From positions 1 to 54,036 of the forward strand of contig CAJUCA010000005.1 of assembly GCA_910585265.1 (NCBI GenBank): a DNA stretch of 54,036 nt, written 5' to 3'. A program made the translations under genes and the position numbers. Under the pieces are notes generated by a model, which saw only the letters and a list, made by a program, of their open reading frames with translations, did no database searches and was not told where the DNA came from. Shown in pieces: positions 1-5,579 of the stretch. Within the stretch, counting starts at the first letter, position 1. Each line of letters starts with the position of its first letter. Source of the stretch: an uncultured Oscillospiraceae bacterium. GTDB lineage: Bacteria > Bacillota > Clostridia > Oscillospirales > Oscillospiraceae.

Positions 1-102
1 ATGATCTACTGCGTGAAGCTGGCCCACCGTTTCGATGTGGATATCGCCGCCGCTATTGAGGAGAAAATGAGAAAAAACGCCGTGAAATATCCAGTGGATT
101 AA
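1..102 (+). CDS. MazG-like nucleotide pyrophosphohydrolase, C-terminal end only
   Basis: Only the last 33 codons are inside the window, so the true start lies upstream even though position 1 happens to read ATG. The residues resemble the C-terminal helix of small MazG/dCTPase-type house-cleaning enzymes: a helical stretch ending in EEKMRKNAVKYPVD, where the K-N-x-x-K-Y-P tail is characteristic. These enzymes hydrolyse non-canonical or excess dNTPs to the monophosphate and pyrophosphate. The catalytic metal-binding residues would be upstream and cannot be checked. The assignment depends on the tail motif alone. Confidence 0.6.
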   Translation: MIYCVKLAHRFDVDIAAAIEEKMRKNAVKYPVD

Positions 103-114
103 CTCCAAAATTTG

Positions 115-143
115 TTGCGCTTTGGCGGTTTTTATGCTATGCT
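115..143 (+). promoter_or_regulatory. Promoter of the small toxin gene
   Basis: TTGCGC (115-120), a 17-bp spacer and TATGCT (138-143), with an extended TG two bases before the -10. Transcription would start near 150 and give a leader of about 90 nt before the toxin ATG. The leader contains short CCCCTG/CAGGGG hairpins just before the ribosome binding site. Confidence 0.6.
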
Positions 144-149
144 GTCCCT

Positions 150-394
150 GGTGCTGCCGATAAACGGCAAGCGGTTTGTCCCCCTGCCTTGTCAGGGGCA
201 CTTCTTGTCCCCTGATCTTACGAAAGGGGGGCTGCCAGATGGTTACATATTCTGATCTGATTCAGACAGGTATTTTGATCGTTGGCATTATTGCCCTGTT
301 CCTACAGGCCAATAAAAAGAAGTAACCGCCCAGCCTCCACGCTCGCGGTTACTTCCTAACCAAGTGCAGGGGCAACCGTTTGCCGGCAGCACCC
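150..394. repeat. Inverted leader repeat flanking the toxin gene
   Basis: Plus-strand GGTGCTGCCG-ATA-AACGG near 150-166 is repeated in inverted orientation as GGTGCTGCCGGCAAACGG near 376-393. Similarity extends outward to a CCCCTGC block on each side. The toxin mRNA leader and the antisense RNA therefore begin with nearly the same sequence. If the toxin mRNA reads through to about 394, its own 5' and 3' ends could pair. Such long-range pairing is known to keep several type I toxin mRNAs inactive. Its role here is inferred. Confidence 0.6.
239..325 (+). CDS. Putative holin-like type I toxin peptide (28 aa)
   Basis: The predicted 28-residue peptide starts MVTYSDLIQTG, has one hydrophobic segment (about residues 7-23, ILIVGIIALFL) and ends in N-K-K-K. 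This is the architecture of the Fst / holin-like toxin families of Firmicutes: one short membrane helix plus a charged tail. A GAAAGGGGGG ribosome site lies about 6 nt before the ATG and could be masked by upstream CCCC blocks. The gene has its own sigma-A-like promoter and is overlapped at its 3' end by a convergent antisense RNA with a near-consensus promoter. Together these support a type I toxin-antitoxin locus. Toxicity is inferred from family resemblance. Confidence 0.65.
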   Translation: MVTYSDLIQTGILIVGIIALFLQANKKK

Positions 395-401
395 TGTCTC
401 T
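311..401 (-). ncRNA. Candidate antisense antitoxin RNA
   Basis: A strong minus-strand promoter (408-436) would start an RNA near 401. It would end at an intrinsic terminator whose 11-bp stem is GAAGTAACCGC (319-329) and GCGGTTACTTC (345-355), followed on the minus strand by TTTTTATT (318-311). The RNA of about 90 nt is fully complementary to the last five toxin codons and the downstream sequence. No open reading frame of note is present. The compact convergent layout matches Fst/RNAII-like and TxpA/RatA-like systems. Expression is not shown. Confidence 0.6.
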
Positions 402-407
402 ATCTTT

Positions 408-436
408 AGTATAATTCATGTTTGCCGAAATGTCAA
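408..436 (-). promoter_or_regulatory. Near-consensus promoter for the antisense RNA
   Basis: Read on the minus strand: TTGACA (436-431), exactly 17 bp, TATACT (413-408). It is closer to consensus than the toxin promoter, as expected for an unstable antitoxin RNA that must be made in excess. Confidence 0.7.
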
Positions 437-453
437 CCCGATTTCCCGCCAGC

Positions 454-522
454 CTAAAACAGCCGCCGCACCGCCCAGGAGAAGGCCATCGCCGCGGCGA
501 AGGCTATGGCGGAGGAATAATC
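454..522 (-). pseudogene. Remnant of an spmB 3' end
   Basis: The minus strand encodes a fragment ending in FSWAVRRLF-stop, close to the SpmB C-terminus SWAVRLLF-stop. At DNA level CCGCACCGCCCAGGA (466-480) is identical to 1197-1211 in spmB. The flanks align through the TAAAAC at the stop with two compensating 3-nt gaps. It lies about 0.7 kb downstream of intact spmB on the same strand, with the RHH/Cys-protein module between. It looks like a decayed or diverged copy of the gene end. Confidence 0.6.
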
Positions 523-536
523 CGAATACGAAAAAA

Positions 537-560
537 TCCCCACCCGGTTTTGGGTGGGGA
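537..560. terminator. Intrinsic terminator, bidirectional
   Basis: Perfect stem TCCCCACCC / GGGTGGGGA with a 6-nt loop, flanked by six A residues on the left and TTTTT on the right. It directly follows the RHH gene on the minus strand. Confidence 0.85.
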
Positions 561-564
561 CTTT

Positions 565-717
565 TTATGGTTGGTCTTCCTGCTGATCCAGATATTCTTC
601 CATTACTTTAAAAATCAGATTGGATACGCTACGCCGCTCCTTCTGAGCCTCTGCTTCAAGGCGCGCCTTAAATTCGTTTGTCACTCGCATCGTAATGATT
701 GCATCTGTCTTAGCCAT
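565..717 (-). CDS. Ribbon-helix-helix (Arc/CopG-like) DNA-binding protein, 50 aa
   Basis: The ATG at 717 is chosen because GAGGTG lies 7 nt upstream. A longer reading from 777 would run through the operator region. The protein begins with a beta-strand-like segment (AKTDAIITMRV), followed by two helices (NEFKARLEAEAQKE, and RRSVSNLIFKVMEEYLDQ). This is the RHH fold used by plasmid repressors and antitoxins, which bind as dimers through the paired strand. No toxin partner is adjacent. The divergent neighbour is the small Cys-rich protein at 891. The intervening DNA holds AT-rich symmetric half-sites that are obvious operators, so autoregulation is likely. A terminator follows immediately. Confidence 0.8.
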   Translation of the reverse strand: MAKTDAIITMRVTNEFKARLEAEAQKERRSVSNLIFKVMEEYLDQQEDQP

Positions 718-737
718 CCATATCACCTCATTGCTTA

Positions 738-795
738 ACATTGTAATACAATGTATAACAAAAATCTTGACATACATTGTATTACATTGTATTCT
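738..795. promoter_or_regulatory. Divergent operator/promoter region with four ACATTGTA half-sites
   Basis: A perfect 17-bp palindrome ACATTGTA-A-TACAATGT occupies 738-754. Two direct ACATTGTAT copies follow at 774-782 and 784-792, with a 10-bp period (one helical turn). A plus-strand promoter TTGACA (767-772), 17 bp, TATTCT (790-795) is overlapped by the tandem half-sites. Bound repressor would block transcription toward 891, and the palindrome lies just upstream of the RHH start. Confidence 0.75.
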
Positions 796-838
796 ATATG
801 AGAAGTGATATGCACAAACGTGCGCCGCCCTGTTTTAG

Positions 839-862
839 CGGGCGGACAATGTCCGCCCCTAC
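839..862. repeat. REP-like palindrome (right-hand type)
   Basis: The 24-bp unit starts CGGGCGGACAATG and ends CCGCCCCTAC. An identical copy lies at 20285-20308, and related units recur through the window, usually in inverted pairs. Confidence 0.75.
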
Positions 863-890
863 ATCCATTGCCTGATAGGAGGAAATCACC

Positions 891-1076
891 ATGAAAGGCT
901 GGCAGGCCCTGCCCGAAGAACGCTGCGGGAACTGCAAATACTTCCGCCAACATTATATCCAGTCATCCAGGGGGCGTTATCGGCCCTTGCAATACGGTCA
1001 TTGCGTCCACCCCAAGCTGAAAAAACGCCGGGTGGAGGAGCATTGCCAGTATTGGACCGCCAAAGGCACCCCTTAA
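891..1076 (+). CDS. Small Cys/His-rich protein, 61 aa, function unknown
   Basis: AGGAGG sits 10 nt before the ATG. The protein has a CxxC pair (C12, C15: CGNCKYF), a GHCVHP segment around residues 36-41 and a final C52. This is the spacing of a small treble-clef-like zinc site. It is lysine/arginine rich and has no signal peptide. Similar short CxxC...GHC...C proteins are, to my recollection, common in phage and accessory DNA of gut Firmicutes. Its promoter is overlapped by the RHH operators, so it is probably repressed by the divergent RHH protein. No function is assigned. A hairpin (1081-1106) and REP units follow. Confidence 0.65.
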   Translation: MKGWQALPEERCGNCKYFRQHYIQSSRGRYRPLQYGHCVHPKLKKRRVEEHCQYWTAKGTP

Positions 1077-1080
1077 ACCG

Positions 1081-1106
1081 CCCTCGTTCCAAACTCGGAA
1101 CGAGGG
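1081..1106 (+). terminator. Hairpin after the Cys-rich gene
   Basis: CCCTCGTTCC / GGAACGAGGG stem (10 bp) with a 6-nt loop, five bases after the stop codon. There is no T-run, so it may act with the REP units that follow rather than as a classical terminator. Confidence 0.5.
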
Positions 1107-1169
1107 CCGATGGGGACATCGGCCCCTACGTGCAATCGCGCCGGTAGGGGCGGATGTCCTCATCCGCCC
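1104..1169. repeat. Two REP-like palindromes
   Basis: The first unit (1104-1129) ends in GGCCCCTAC. The second (1144-1169) starts GTAGGGGCGGATG and ends CATCCGCCC. They lie just downstream of the spmB stop codon. Confidence 0.65.
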
Positions 1170-1184
1170 TGCCCCAAACCGCAG

Positions 1185-1703
1185 TTAAAACAACAGCCGC
1201 ACCGCCCAGGACGCCGCCAAAAACCCCGCCGCGTCCGCGCACAACGCCGCCGGGACCGCGTACCGGGTTTTCCCAATCCTCGCCGCGCCGAAATACACCG
1301 CGATGGTATAAAAGGTCGTCTCGGTGGAGCCCAGCATCACCGCCGCCGTCCGGCCCACCAGGGAGTCCGGGCCGTAGGTCTGGATCAGCTCCGCCCCCAC
1401 CCCTAAAGCGGCGGAGCCGCTCACCGGGCGCACCAGCAGCAGGCCAATGGTCTCCGCCGGAATGCCCGCCGCCGCCAGCAGGGGGCCCGCCAGCTCCCCC
1501 AGCAGCTCCAACGCCCCCGACGCCCGGAGCATATACACCGCCGTCAGCAGGCCGATGAGGGGCGGCATGATCCGCAGGGACACCTTCAGCCCCTTCTCCG
1601 CCCCGTCGGTGAGGGCCCCCCACAGATCCACCCGCTTGACCAGCCCCCACAGGGCCACCGCCAGCATCAGGAAGGGCACCAGCATGGTGAACAGCAAATC
1701 CAT
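1185..1703 (-). CDS. spmB: Spore maturation protein SpmB
   Basis: 172-residue integral membrane protein with the SpmB pattern of hydrophobic helices and the conserved block GLLLVRPVSGSAALG and GSTETTFYTIAVYFGA (about residues 87-138). In Bacillus subtilis SpmA and SpmB are needed for full dehydration of the spore core, and they resemble the two halves of a nucleoside-transporter-like fold. It follows spmA with a 3-nt gap, so the two are co-transcribed from the minus strand. A diverged duplicate of its 3' end lies at 454-522. REP units sit directly downstream. Confidence 0.93.
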   Translation of the reverse strand: MDLLFTMLVPFLMLAVALWGLVKRVDLWGALTDGAEKGLKVSLRIMPPLIGLLTAVYMLRASGALELLGELAGPLLAAAGIPAETIGLLLVRPVSGSAALGVGAELIQTYGPDSLVGRTAAVMLGSTETTFYTIAVYFGAARIGKTRYAVPAALCADAAGFLAASWAVRLLF

Positions 1704-1706
1704 GGC

Positions 1707-2282
1707 CTACCTCCACACCCGGGCGAACAGCCTGGCCGCCGTGATCCCCACGGTGACGGACACGGCGGAGGCCAGCCACACCGCGGGGAGGATGTCGAAG
1801 GGGTTCCCGCTCCCCGCCGCCGCCCGGAGGGAGGCCACGGTGGTGGGTATGAGCTGGAGGGACGCGGTGTTCATCACCACCAGCATACAAAGGCCGTCCG
1901 ACGCCACGCCGGGGCTGCGCTCCGACATGAGGCGGGACGCCTCCAGCCCCAGGGGGGTGGCGGCGTTGCCCAGCCCCAGCAGGTTGGCGGACAGGTTCGC
2001 GCTCACCGCGTCCATCACCTGTTTGTCCCGGGCGAAGTCCGGGTACAGCCGGCGGAGGGCGGGCCGCAGCAGCCGGGACAGTCCCCGGGCCAGCCCAGAC
2101 CGCTCCATCACCTCCATCACCCCCATCCACAGGCACAGCACCCCCATCATGGACAGACACAGCTCCACCCCGGCGGCGGCACCGTCCAAGGCCCCCTTTG
2201 CCACCGCCGGACCGTTCCCCAGGGCCAGCCCGCACAGCACCGCCGCCCCCACCATCAGCGTCCAGATCCACGACATCGCCAT
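1707..2282 (-). CDS. spmA: Spore maturation protein SpmA
   Basis: 191-residue membrane protein with the SpmA signature NLLGLGNAATPLGLEA (about residues 98-113) and MNTASLQLIPTTVA further on. It works with SpmB in late spore maturation. The ATG at 2282 has GGGGGTG about 5 nt upstream; a second ATG two codons later is possible. A mother-cell (sigma-E-like) promoter is conceivable from ATAT- and TATAGAT-like boxes upstream around 2305-2335, but the match is poor. It is the first gene of the spmAB pair. Confidence 0.93.
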   Translation of the reverse strand: MAMSWIWTLMVGAAVLCGLALGNGPAVAKGALDGAAAGVELCLSMMGVLCLWMGVMEVMERSGLARGLSRLLRPALRRLYPDFARDKQVMDAVSANLSANLLGLGNAATPLGLEASRLMSERSPGVASDGLCMLVVMNTASLQLIPTTVASLRAAAGSGNPFDILPAVWLASAVSVTVGITAARLFARVWR

Positions 2283-2427
2283 CCCGGCACCCCCTTGTCC
2301 CCCTATCTATACGGGGCCTCCCTGGTGGATATGCCCAAATTCCGCTCCCAAATTTGTCAATCATCCACTAAGTTCGGGACACTTTGACAGCCTTCCCAAA
2401 AAAAACTTAAATTCTCCATAATTTTGA

Positions 2428-2455
2428 TTGACAACGGTATACAATGTGTTATAAT
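2428..2455 (+). promoter_or_regulatory. abrB-like gene promoter containing an RHH half-site
   Basis: TTGACA (2428-2433), 16 bp, TATAAT (2450-2455). The spacer contains ATACAATGT at 2439-2447, identical to the RHH half-site at 746-754 and the reverse complement of those at 774-792. Confidence 0.75.
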
Positions 2456-2503
2456 GAGGGTGCCGGGAAACTATATCAGCGAAAGCGCAAGGAGGATTCA
2501 CTT

Positions 2504-2746
2504 ATGAAAGCAACCGGAATTGTTCGTAAGGTCGATGAACTGGGACGTATCGTTCTGCCCATCGAGCTCCGCCGGACCTTGGACATTGCGGAGCGCGACC
2601 CCCTTGAGATCTATGTTGACGGCTCCTCGATCATCCTCAACAAGTATCAGCCCGCCTGCATTTTCTGCGGGGATTCCAGGGACATCGTCTCCTACAAGGG
2701 GAAAAACATCTGCAATGTGTGTCTGAGCGACCTCAATGGCAAGTAA
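2504..2746 (+). CDS. AbrB/SpoVT-family transition-state regulator with C-terminal Cys4 motif
   Basis: 80 residues starting MKATGIVRKVDELGRIVLP, the classic swapped-hairpin AbrB DNA-binding domain (residues 1-50). It is followed by a CxxC...CxxC segment (CIFCGDS...NICNVC, residues 54-76) that could bind zinc and is common in clostridial AbrB homologues. The ATG at 2504 follows AGGAGG by 8 nt. AbrB proteins repress post-exponential and sporulation genes. The gene is monocistronic, with its own consensus-like promoter and a strong terminator. Paralogues are frequent, so the symbol abrB is not assigned. Confidence 0.88.
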   Translation: MKATGIVRKVDELGRIVLPIELRRTLDIAERDPLEIYVDGSSIILNKYQPACIFCGDSRDIVSYKGKNICNVCLSDLNGK

Positions 2747-2767
2747 TCCATGGATGGAACGGCAGAA

Positions 2768-2800
2768 AGAGCCTTCGGTTTGGCCGGAAGGCTCTTTTTT
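2768..2800 (+). terminator. Intrinsic terminator of the AbrB-like gene
   Basis: AGAGCCTTC / GAAGGCTCT stem with a 10-nt loop followed by five T residues and a second T-run. Confidence 0.9.
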
Positions 2801-2894
2801 GTATTTTTTTCCAATTTTCCTATTAAATTCCATTATACATCTTGAAATAGGCATTTTCTTCCTCGGTTGGAGAACTTTTTCAAGATTTTGCCCC

Positions 2895-2930
2895 CATCCC
2901 CCCAAAAAGCCACAAGTTTTTGGGGGGATG
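2895..2930. repeat. Perfect 14-bp inverted repeat
   Basis: CATCCCCCCAAAAA (2895-2908) and its exact reverse complement (2917-2930) with an 8-nt loop, in AT-rich intergenic DNA downstream of rsmI on the minus strand. It could terminate rsmI transcription, because TTTTT lies within the stem. Confidence 0.6.
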
Positions 2931-2999
2931 AACTTTTTCGACAAATTTCGCGCCCGCCACAGGCACCATAATTTACCATCTATTGTATACTATTTGTTA

Positions 3000-3842
3000 T
3001 CATTCGTCCCCGTTTATCTCCCTCAGCGCGCGGTTATACAGTCCCCGCTTCTTCACGCCGAACTCCGCCGCCGCCTGGGCCGCCGCCGCCTTCAGGGCCA
3101 TCCCGCCCCGGCGCAGCTCCTCCACCCGGGCCATGGCCCCGTCCTCGTCCCCCTCCTCCGCCTTGGGGGGACGGCCCGCCGCCACCAGCACGAACTCCCC
3201 CCGGGGCTCCTGCGACTCAAAGCGGGCCGCGGCCCCGGCGATGGTGGTGCGCAGCACCTCCTCGTGGAGCTTGGTCAGCTCCCGGCAGACGGTCAGGGGC
3301 CGGTCCGGCCCCAACGCCGCCCCCAGATCCTCCAGGGTGGCCCGCAGCTTGTGGGGGGCCTCGTAGAAGATCATGGTGCGCTCCTCCGCCGCCAGCCCCT
3401 CCAGCCGGGCGCGGCGGTTCTTTTTGTTCAGGGGGAGGAAACCCTCGAAGGTGAACCGCCCGGTGGGCAGGCCGGACACGGACAACGCCACCGTCAGTGC
3501 GCAGGGCCCGGGCAGGGAGATCACCTCCACCCCCGCCGCCGCGCACAGGGCCACCAGCTCCTCGCCAGGGTCGGAGACGGCGGGGGTGCCCGCGTCCGTC
3601 ACCAGGGCGCAGCTCTCCCCCGCCTCAATCCGGCGGAGGATGGCGGGCCCCGCGGCGTCGCAGTTGTGGCGGTGGTAGGCCGTCATGGGCTTTTTCAGCC
3701 CCAGGTGGTTCAGCAGCTTCACCGTCACCCGGGTGTCCTCGGCGGCCAGGAAGTCCGCCGCCTCCAGCGTCTCCGCCGCCCGGCGGCTGATGTCCCCCAG
3801 GTTGCCGATGGGGGTAGGTACTAAATAGAGTTTCCCGGCCAT
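3000..3842 (-). CDS. rsmI: 16S rRNA (cytidine1402-2'-O)-methyltransferase
   Basis: 280 residues with the RsmI signature near the N-terminus (LVPTPIGNLGDIS, residues 7-19), then EDTR, LVTDAGTPAVSDPG and SLPGPCA of the tetrapyrrole-methylase fold that binds S-adenosylmethionine. It methylates the ribose of C1402 in the 30S decoding centre. AAGGAGG precedes the ATG. The gene starts 15 nt after the MerR-RDD gene stop, so the two are probably co-transcribed. The C-terminal helical tail (after about residue 225) is usual for the family. Confidence 0.95.
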   Translation of the reverse strand: MAGKLYLVPTPIGNLGDISRRAAETLEAADFLAAEDTRVTVKLLNHLGLKKPMTAYHRHNCDAAGPAILRRIEAGESCALVTDAGTPAVSDPGEELVALCAAAGVEVISLPGPCALTVALSVSGLPTGRFTFEGFLPLNKKNRRARLEGLAAEERTMIFYEAPHKLRATLEDLGAALGPDRPLTVCRELTKLHEEVLRTTIAGAAARFESQEPRGEFVLVAAGRPPKAEEGDEDGAMARVEELRRGGMALKAAAAQAAAEFGVKKRGLYNRALREINGDE

Positions 3843-3857
3843 GGCTGGCCCTCCTTT

Positions 3858-5402
3858 TTACTGCGGCGCGTTCGACGTCCCCTCCGGGGGCGCGAAGGTT
3901 CCCTCCCGTCTGTCTGGGAGGATGGTGAAGGTCACCGTTTTCTCACAGTGGTGGGGCTGGCTCTCGTCCTCGCACCACAGCACCGCGCCGAAGGCGTTGG
4001 TGCGCTCGTAGCCCACCGCCTCCACCCGCTGGCTCACGTGGACGCCCAGGAAGTCCTGGTCGAAATCCTCCCAGCGGTTCAGCAGGGCCAGGGCGTCCCG
4101 CTGGGCGGGCAGGATGTTGAGCAGGTTCAGATCCCCCGCCGCGCGGCACAGGGACAGCAGGGTCAGGCACTCCCTGGAAACGCCCCCCACCGCCTTGTCC
4201 TGGCTGGTCATGCGCAGGGTCACCGCCGACACGCCGGGGCCGCTGTGCACATCGAGCTTGGGCTGGCTGTACCGCGTGGTGTCCCCGAAGATGTTGATGG
4301 TGGCCGATCCGGGCACCTGCTCCGGCTCCACCCACCGGCCCTGGTCGTCCAGCTCCTCGCCGCCGTACTCCGCCACCCGCAGCAGGTGGTTGTAGTTCCG
4401 GGCAAACTCCGGCACATCGATCACCCCCTTGCAGGGGGGCAGACAGCTCCACAGCAGGGCCAGCGACAGCAGCGCGAACAGGGCCAGCCGCGCCCCCGTG
4501 AAGATCCACCCGGCAAACCGCCGCTCCTCCTTGGAGTAGCGCAGCTCGTGCTCGCTGTTCCAGCTCCCCCTCCAGCCCCCCAGGGCGTCCTGGCGGCACT
4601 TCCAGAACCGCCACAGGCTGTAGACGGGGATGTTCCAGCCGTAGCCCTCCCAGGCCAGGAGCTTGCTCCGGTCAAAGGCCCAGTCCAGGGGCAGCTTGTT
4701 CCCGTCCTTGTCCCGGAGCTTCAGGCCGAACACCCATTTCCCCGGCGTCCAGCCCCAGAAGTGGAGCCACAGCGGCTCCACCGCCAGAGTGAGGAACAGC
4801 AGCACCACGCTGAAGAAGACGCCGGTCAGCAGGTTGGCGGTCTGGAACCGGAGGAAGCCGGGGTCCCGGAACACCAGCAGGTACAGCAGGTTGATCCCGG
4901 TATCGTACAGTGCCACATCCAGCGTCCGGGCAAAGAAGCGCATCCAGGGGTGATAGCACGCCTGGGGTATGTTCCTCTCCGCCTCCTCCTTCGGGGTGGG
5001 GGGCGGAGGGCTGGGCAGCACGGGCCGGGACGGGGGTGCCCCCTCCAGCTGCGCCAGGTAGGGCTTTGGCTCCAGGGCGGCGTACTCCACCCCGGACCGC
5101 CCCAGCTCCCGGCACACCGCCGCCGCCCGCTCGATGAGGAGCTTATCCCCCTCCAGCTTTGTCTCCTGGACGAACAGGGCCTGATCCAGGGTGAGCGTCC
5201 CGGCCTGCACCCTCCGGATGGTGTCGATGTCCAGCTGGAGCTGCCGCAGCAGCTTGATCTTCTCCAGCGTCCGGGCGTCCTCCTCCGAGTAGTCCCGGTA
5301 GCCGTTTTCCAGCCGCTTGGGGGCCAGCAGGCCCTCCCCTTCGTAAAAACGGATGTTGGCCCGGGCCATGCCCGTCCTTTGTTCCAGTTCCTTGATGGTC
5401 AT
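3858..5402 (-). CDS. MerR-type HTH fused to an RDD membrane domain
   Basis: The ATG at 5402 (MTIKELEQRTG) is preferred over 5423 because GGAGGTGG lies just before it. Residues 1-70 are a MerR winged helix (RTGMARANIRFYEGEGLLAP, then GYRDYSEED). About 70-115 is the expected linker helix and 125-145 is proline-rich. About 150-295 is an RDD domain with R and D in the first helix (FFARTLDVALYD) and the GWTPGKWVFGLKLRD motif. A third membrane helix (about 300-323) is followed by a non-membrane C-terminal domain of about 190 residues. A membrane-tethered transcription factor sensing an envelope signal is plausible but inferred. At 514 aa it is far longer than ordinary MerR proteins. Confidence 0.8.
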   Translation of the reverse strand: MTIKELEQRTGMARANIRFYEGEGLLAPKRLENGYRDYSEEDARTLEKIKLLRQLQLDIDTIRRVQAGTLTLDQALFVQETKLEGDKLLIERAAAVCRELGRSGVEYAALEPKPYLAQLEGAPPSRPVLPSPPPPTPKEEAERNIPQACYHPWMRFFARTLDVALYDTGINLLYLLVFRDPGFLRFQTANLLTGVFFSVVLLFLTLAVEPLWLHFWGWTPGKWVFGLKLRDKDGNKLPLDWAFDRSKLLAWEGYGWNIPVYSLWRFWKCRQDALGGWRGSWNSEHELRYSKEERRFAGWIFTGARLALFALLSLALLWSCLPPCKGVIDVPEFARNYNHLLRVAEYGGEELDDQGRWVEPEQVPGSATINIFGDTTRYSQPKLDVHSGPGVSAVTLRMTSQDKAVGGVSRECLTLLSLCRAAGDLNLLNILPAQRDALALLNRWEDFDQDFLGVHVSQRVEAVGYERTNAFGAVLWCEDESQPHHCEKTVTFTILPDRREGTFAPPEGTSNAPQ

Positions 5403-5504
5403 AGAACCACCTCCCAAGGCCATCCTAACCTGTCAAGCCCCTTCACAGTCAAGAGGTTTTTTGAAAAAAGGGGACTTTTTTGCCGTACCCGCCGGAAATC
5501 ATTC

Positions 5505-5579
5505 GTAGGGGAGGGGCTTGCCCCTCCCGTGGGAGAGAGAGCACACCGGAACGGCGGGAGGGGCAAGCCCCTCCCCTAC
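5505..5579. repeat. Inverted pair of REP-like palindromes
   Basis: Left unit GTAGGGGAGGGGCTTGCCCC (5505-5524, extending to 5529) and a right unit that is its near-exact inverse (5555-5579, ending CCCCTCCCCTAC), with a 25-bp linker. The pair lies between the tex stop codon and the MerR-RDD gene. The right unit overlaps the tex stop codon region by four bases. Confidence 0.75.

Noticed and set aside
418..738. A 106-codon plus-strand gene
   Set aside because: It lies over the spmB remnant, the terminator and the antisense strand of the RHH gene, has no ribosome site and gives a composition without family resemblance.
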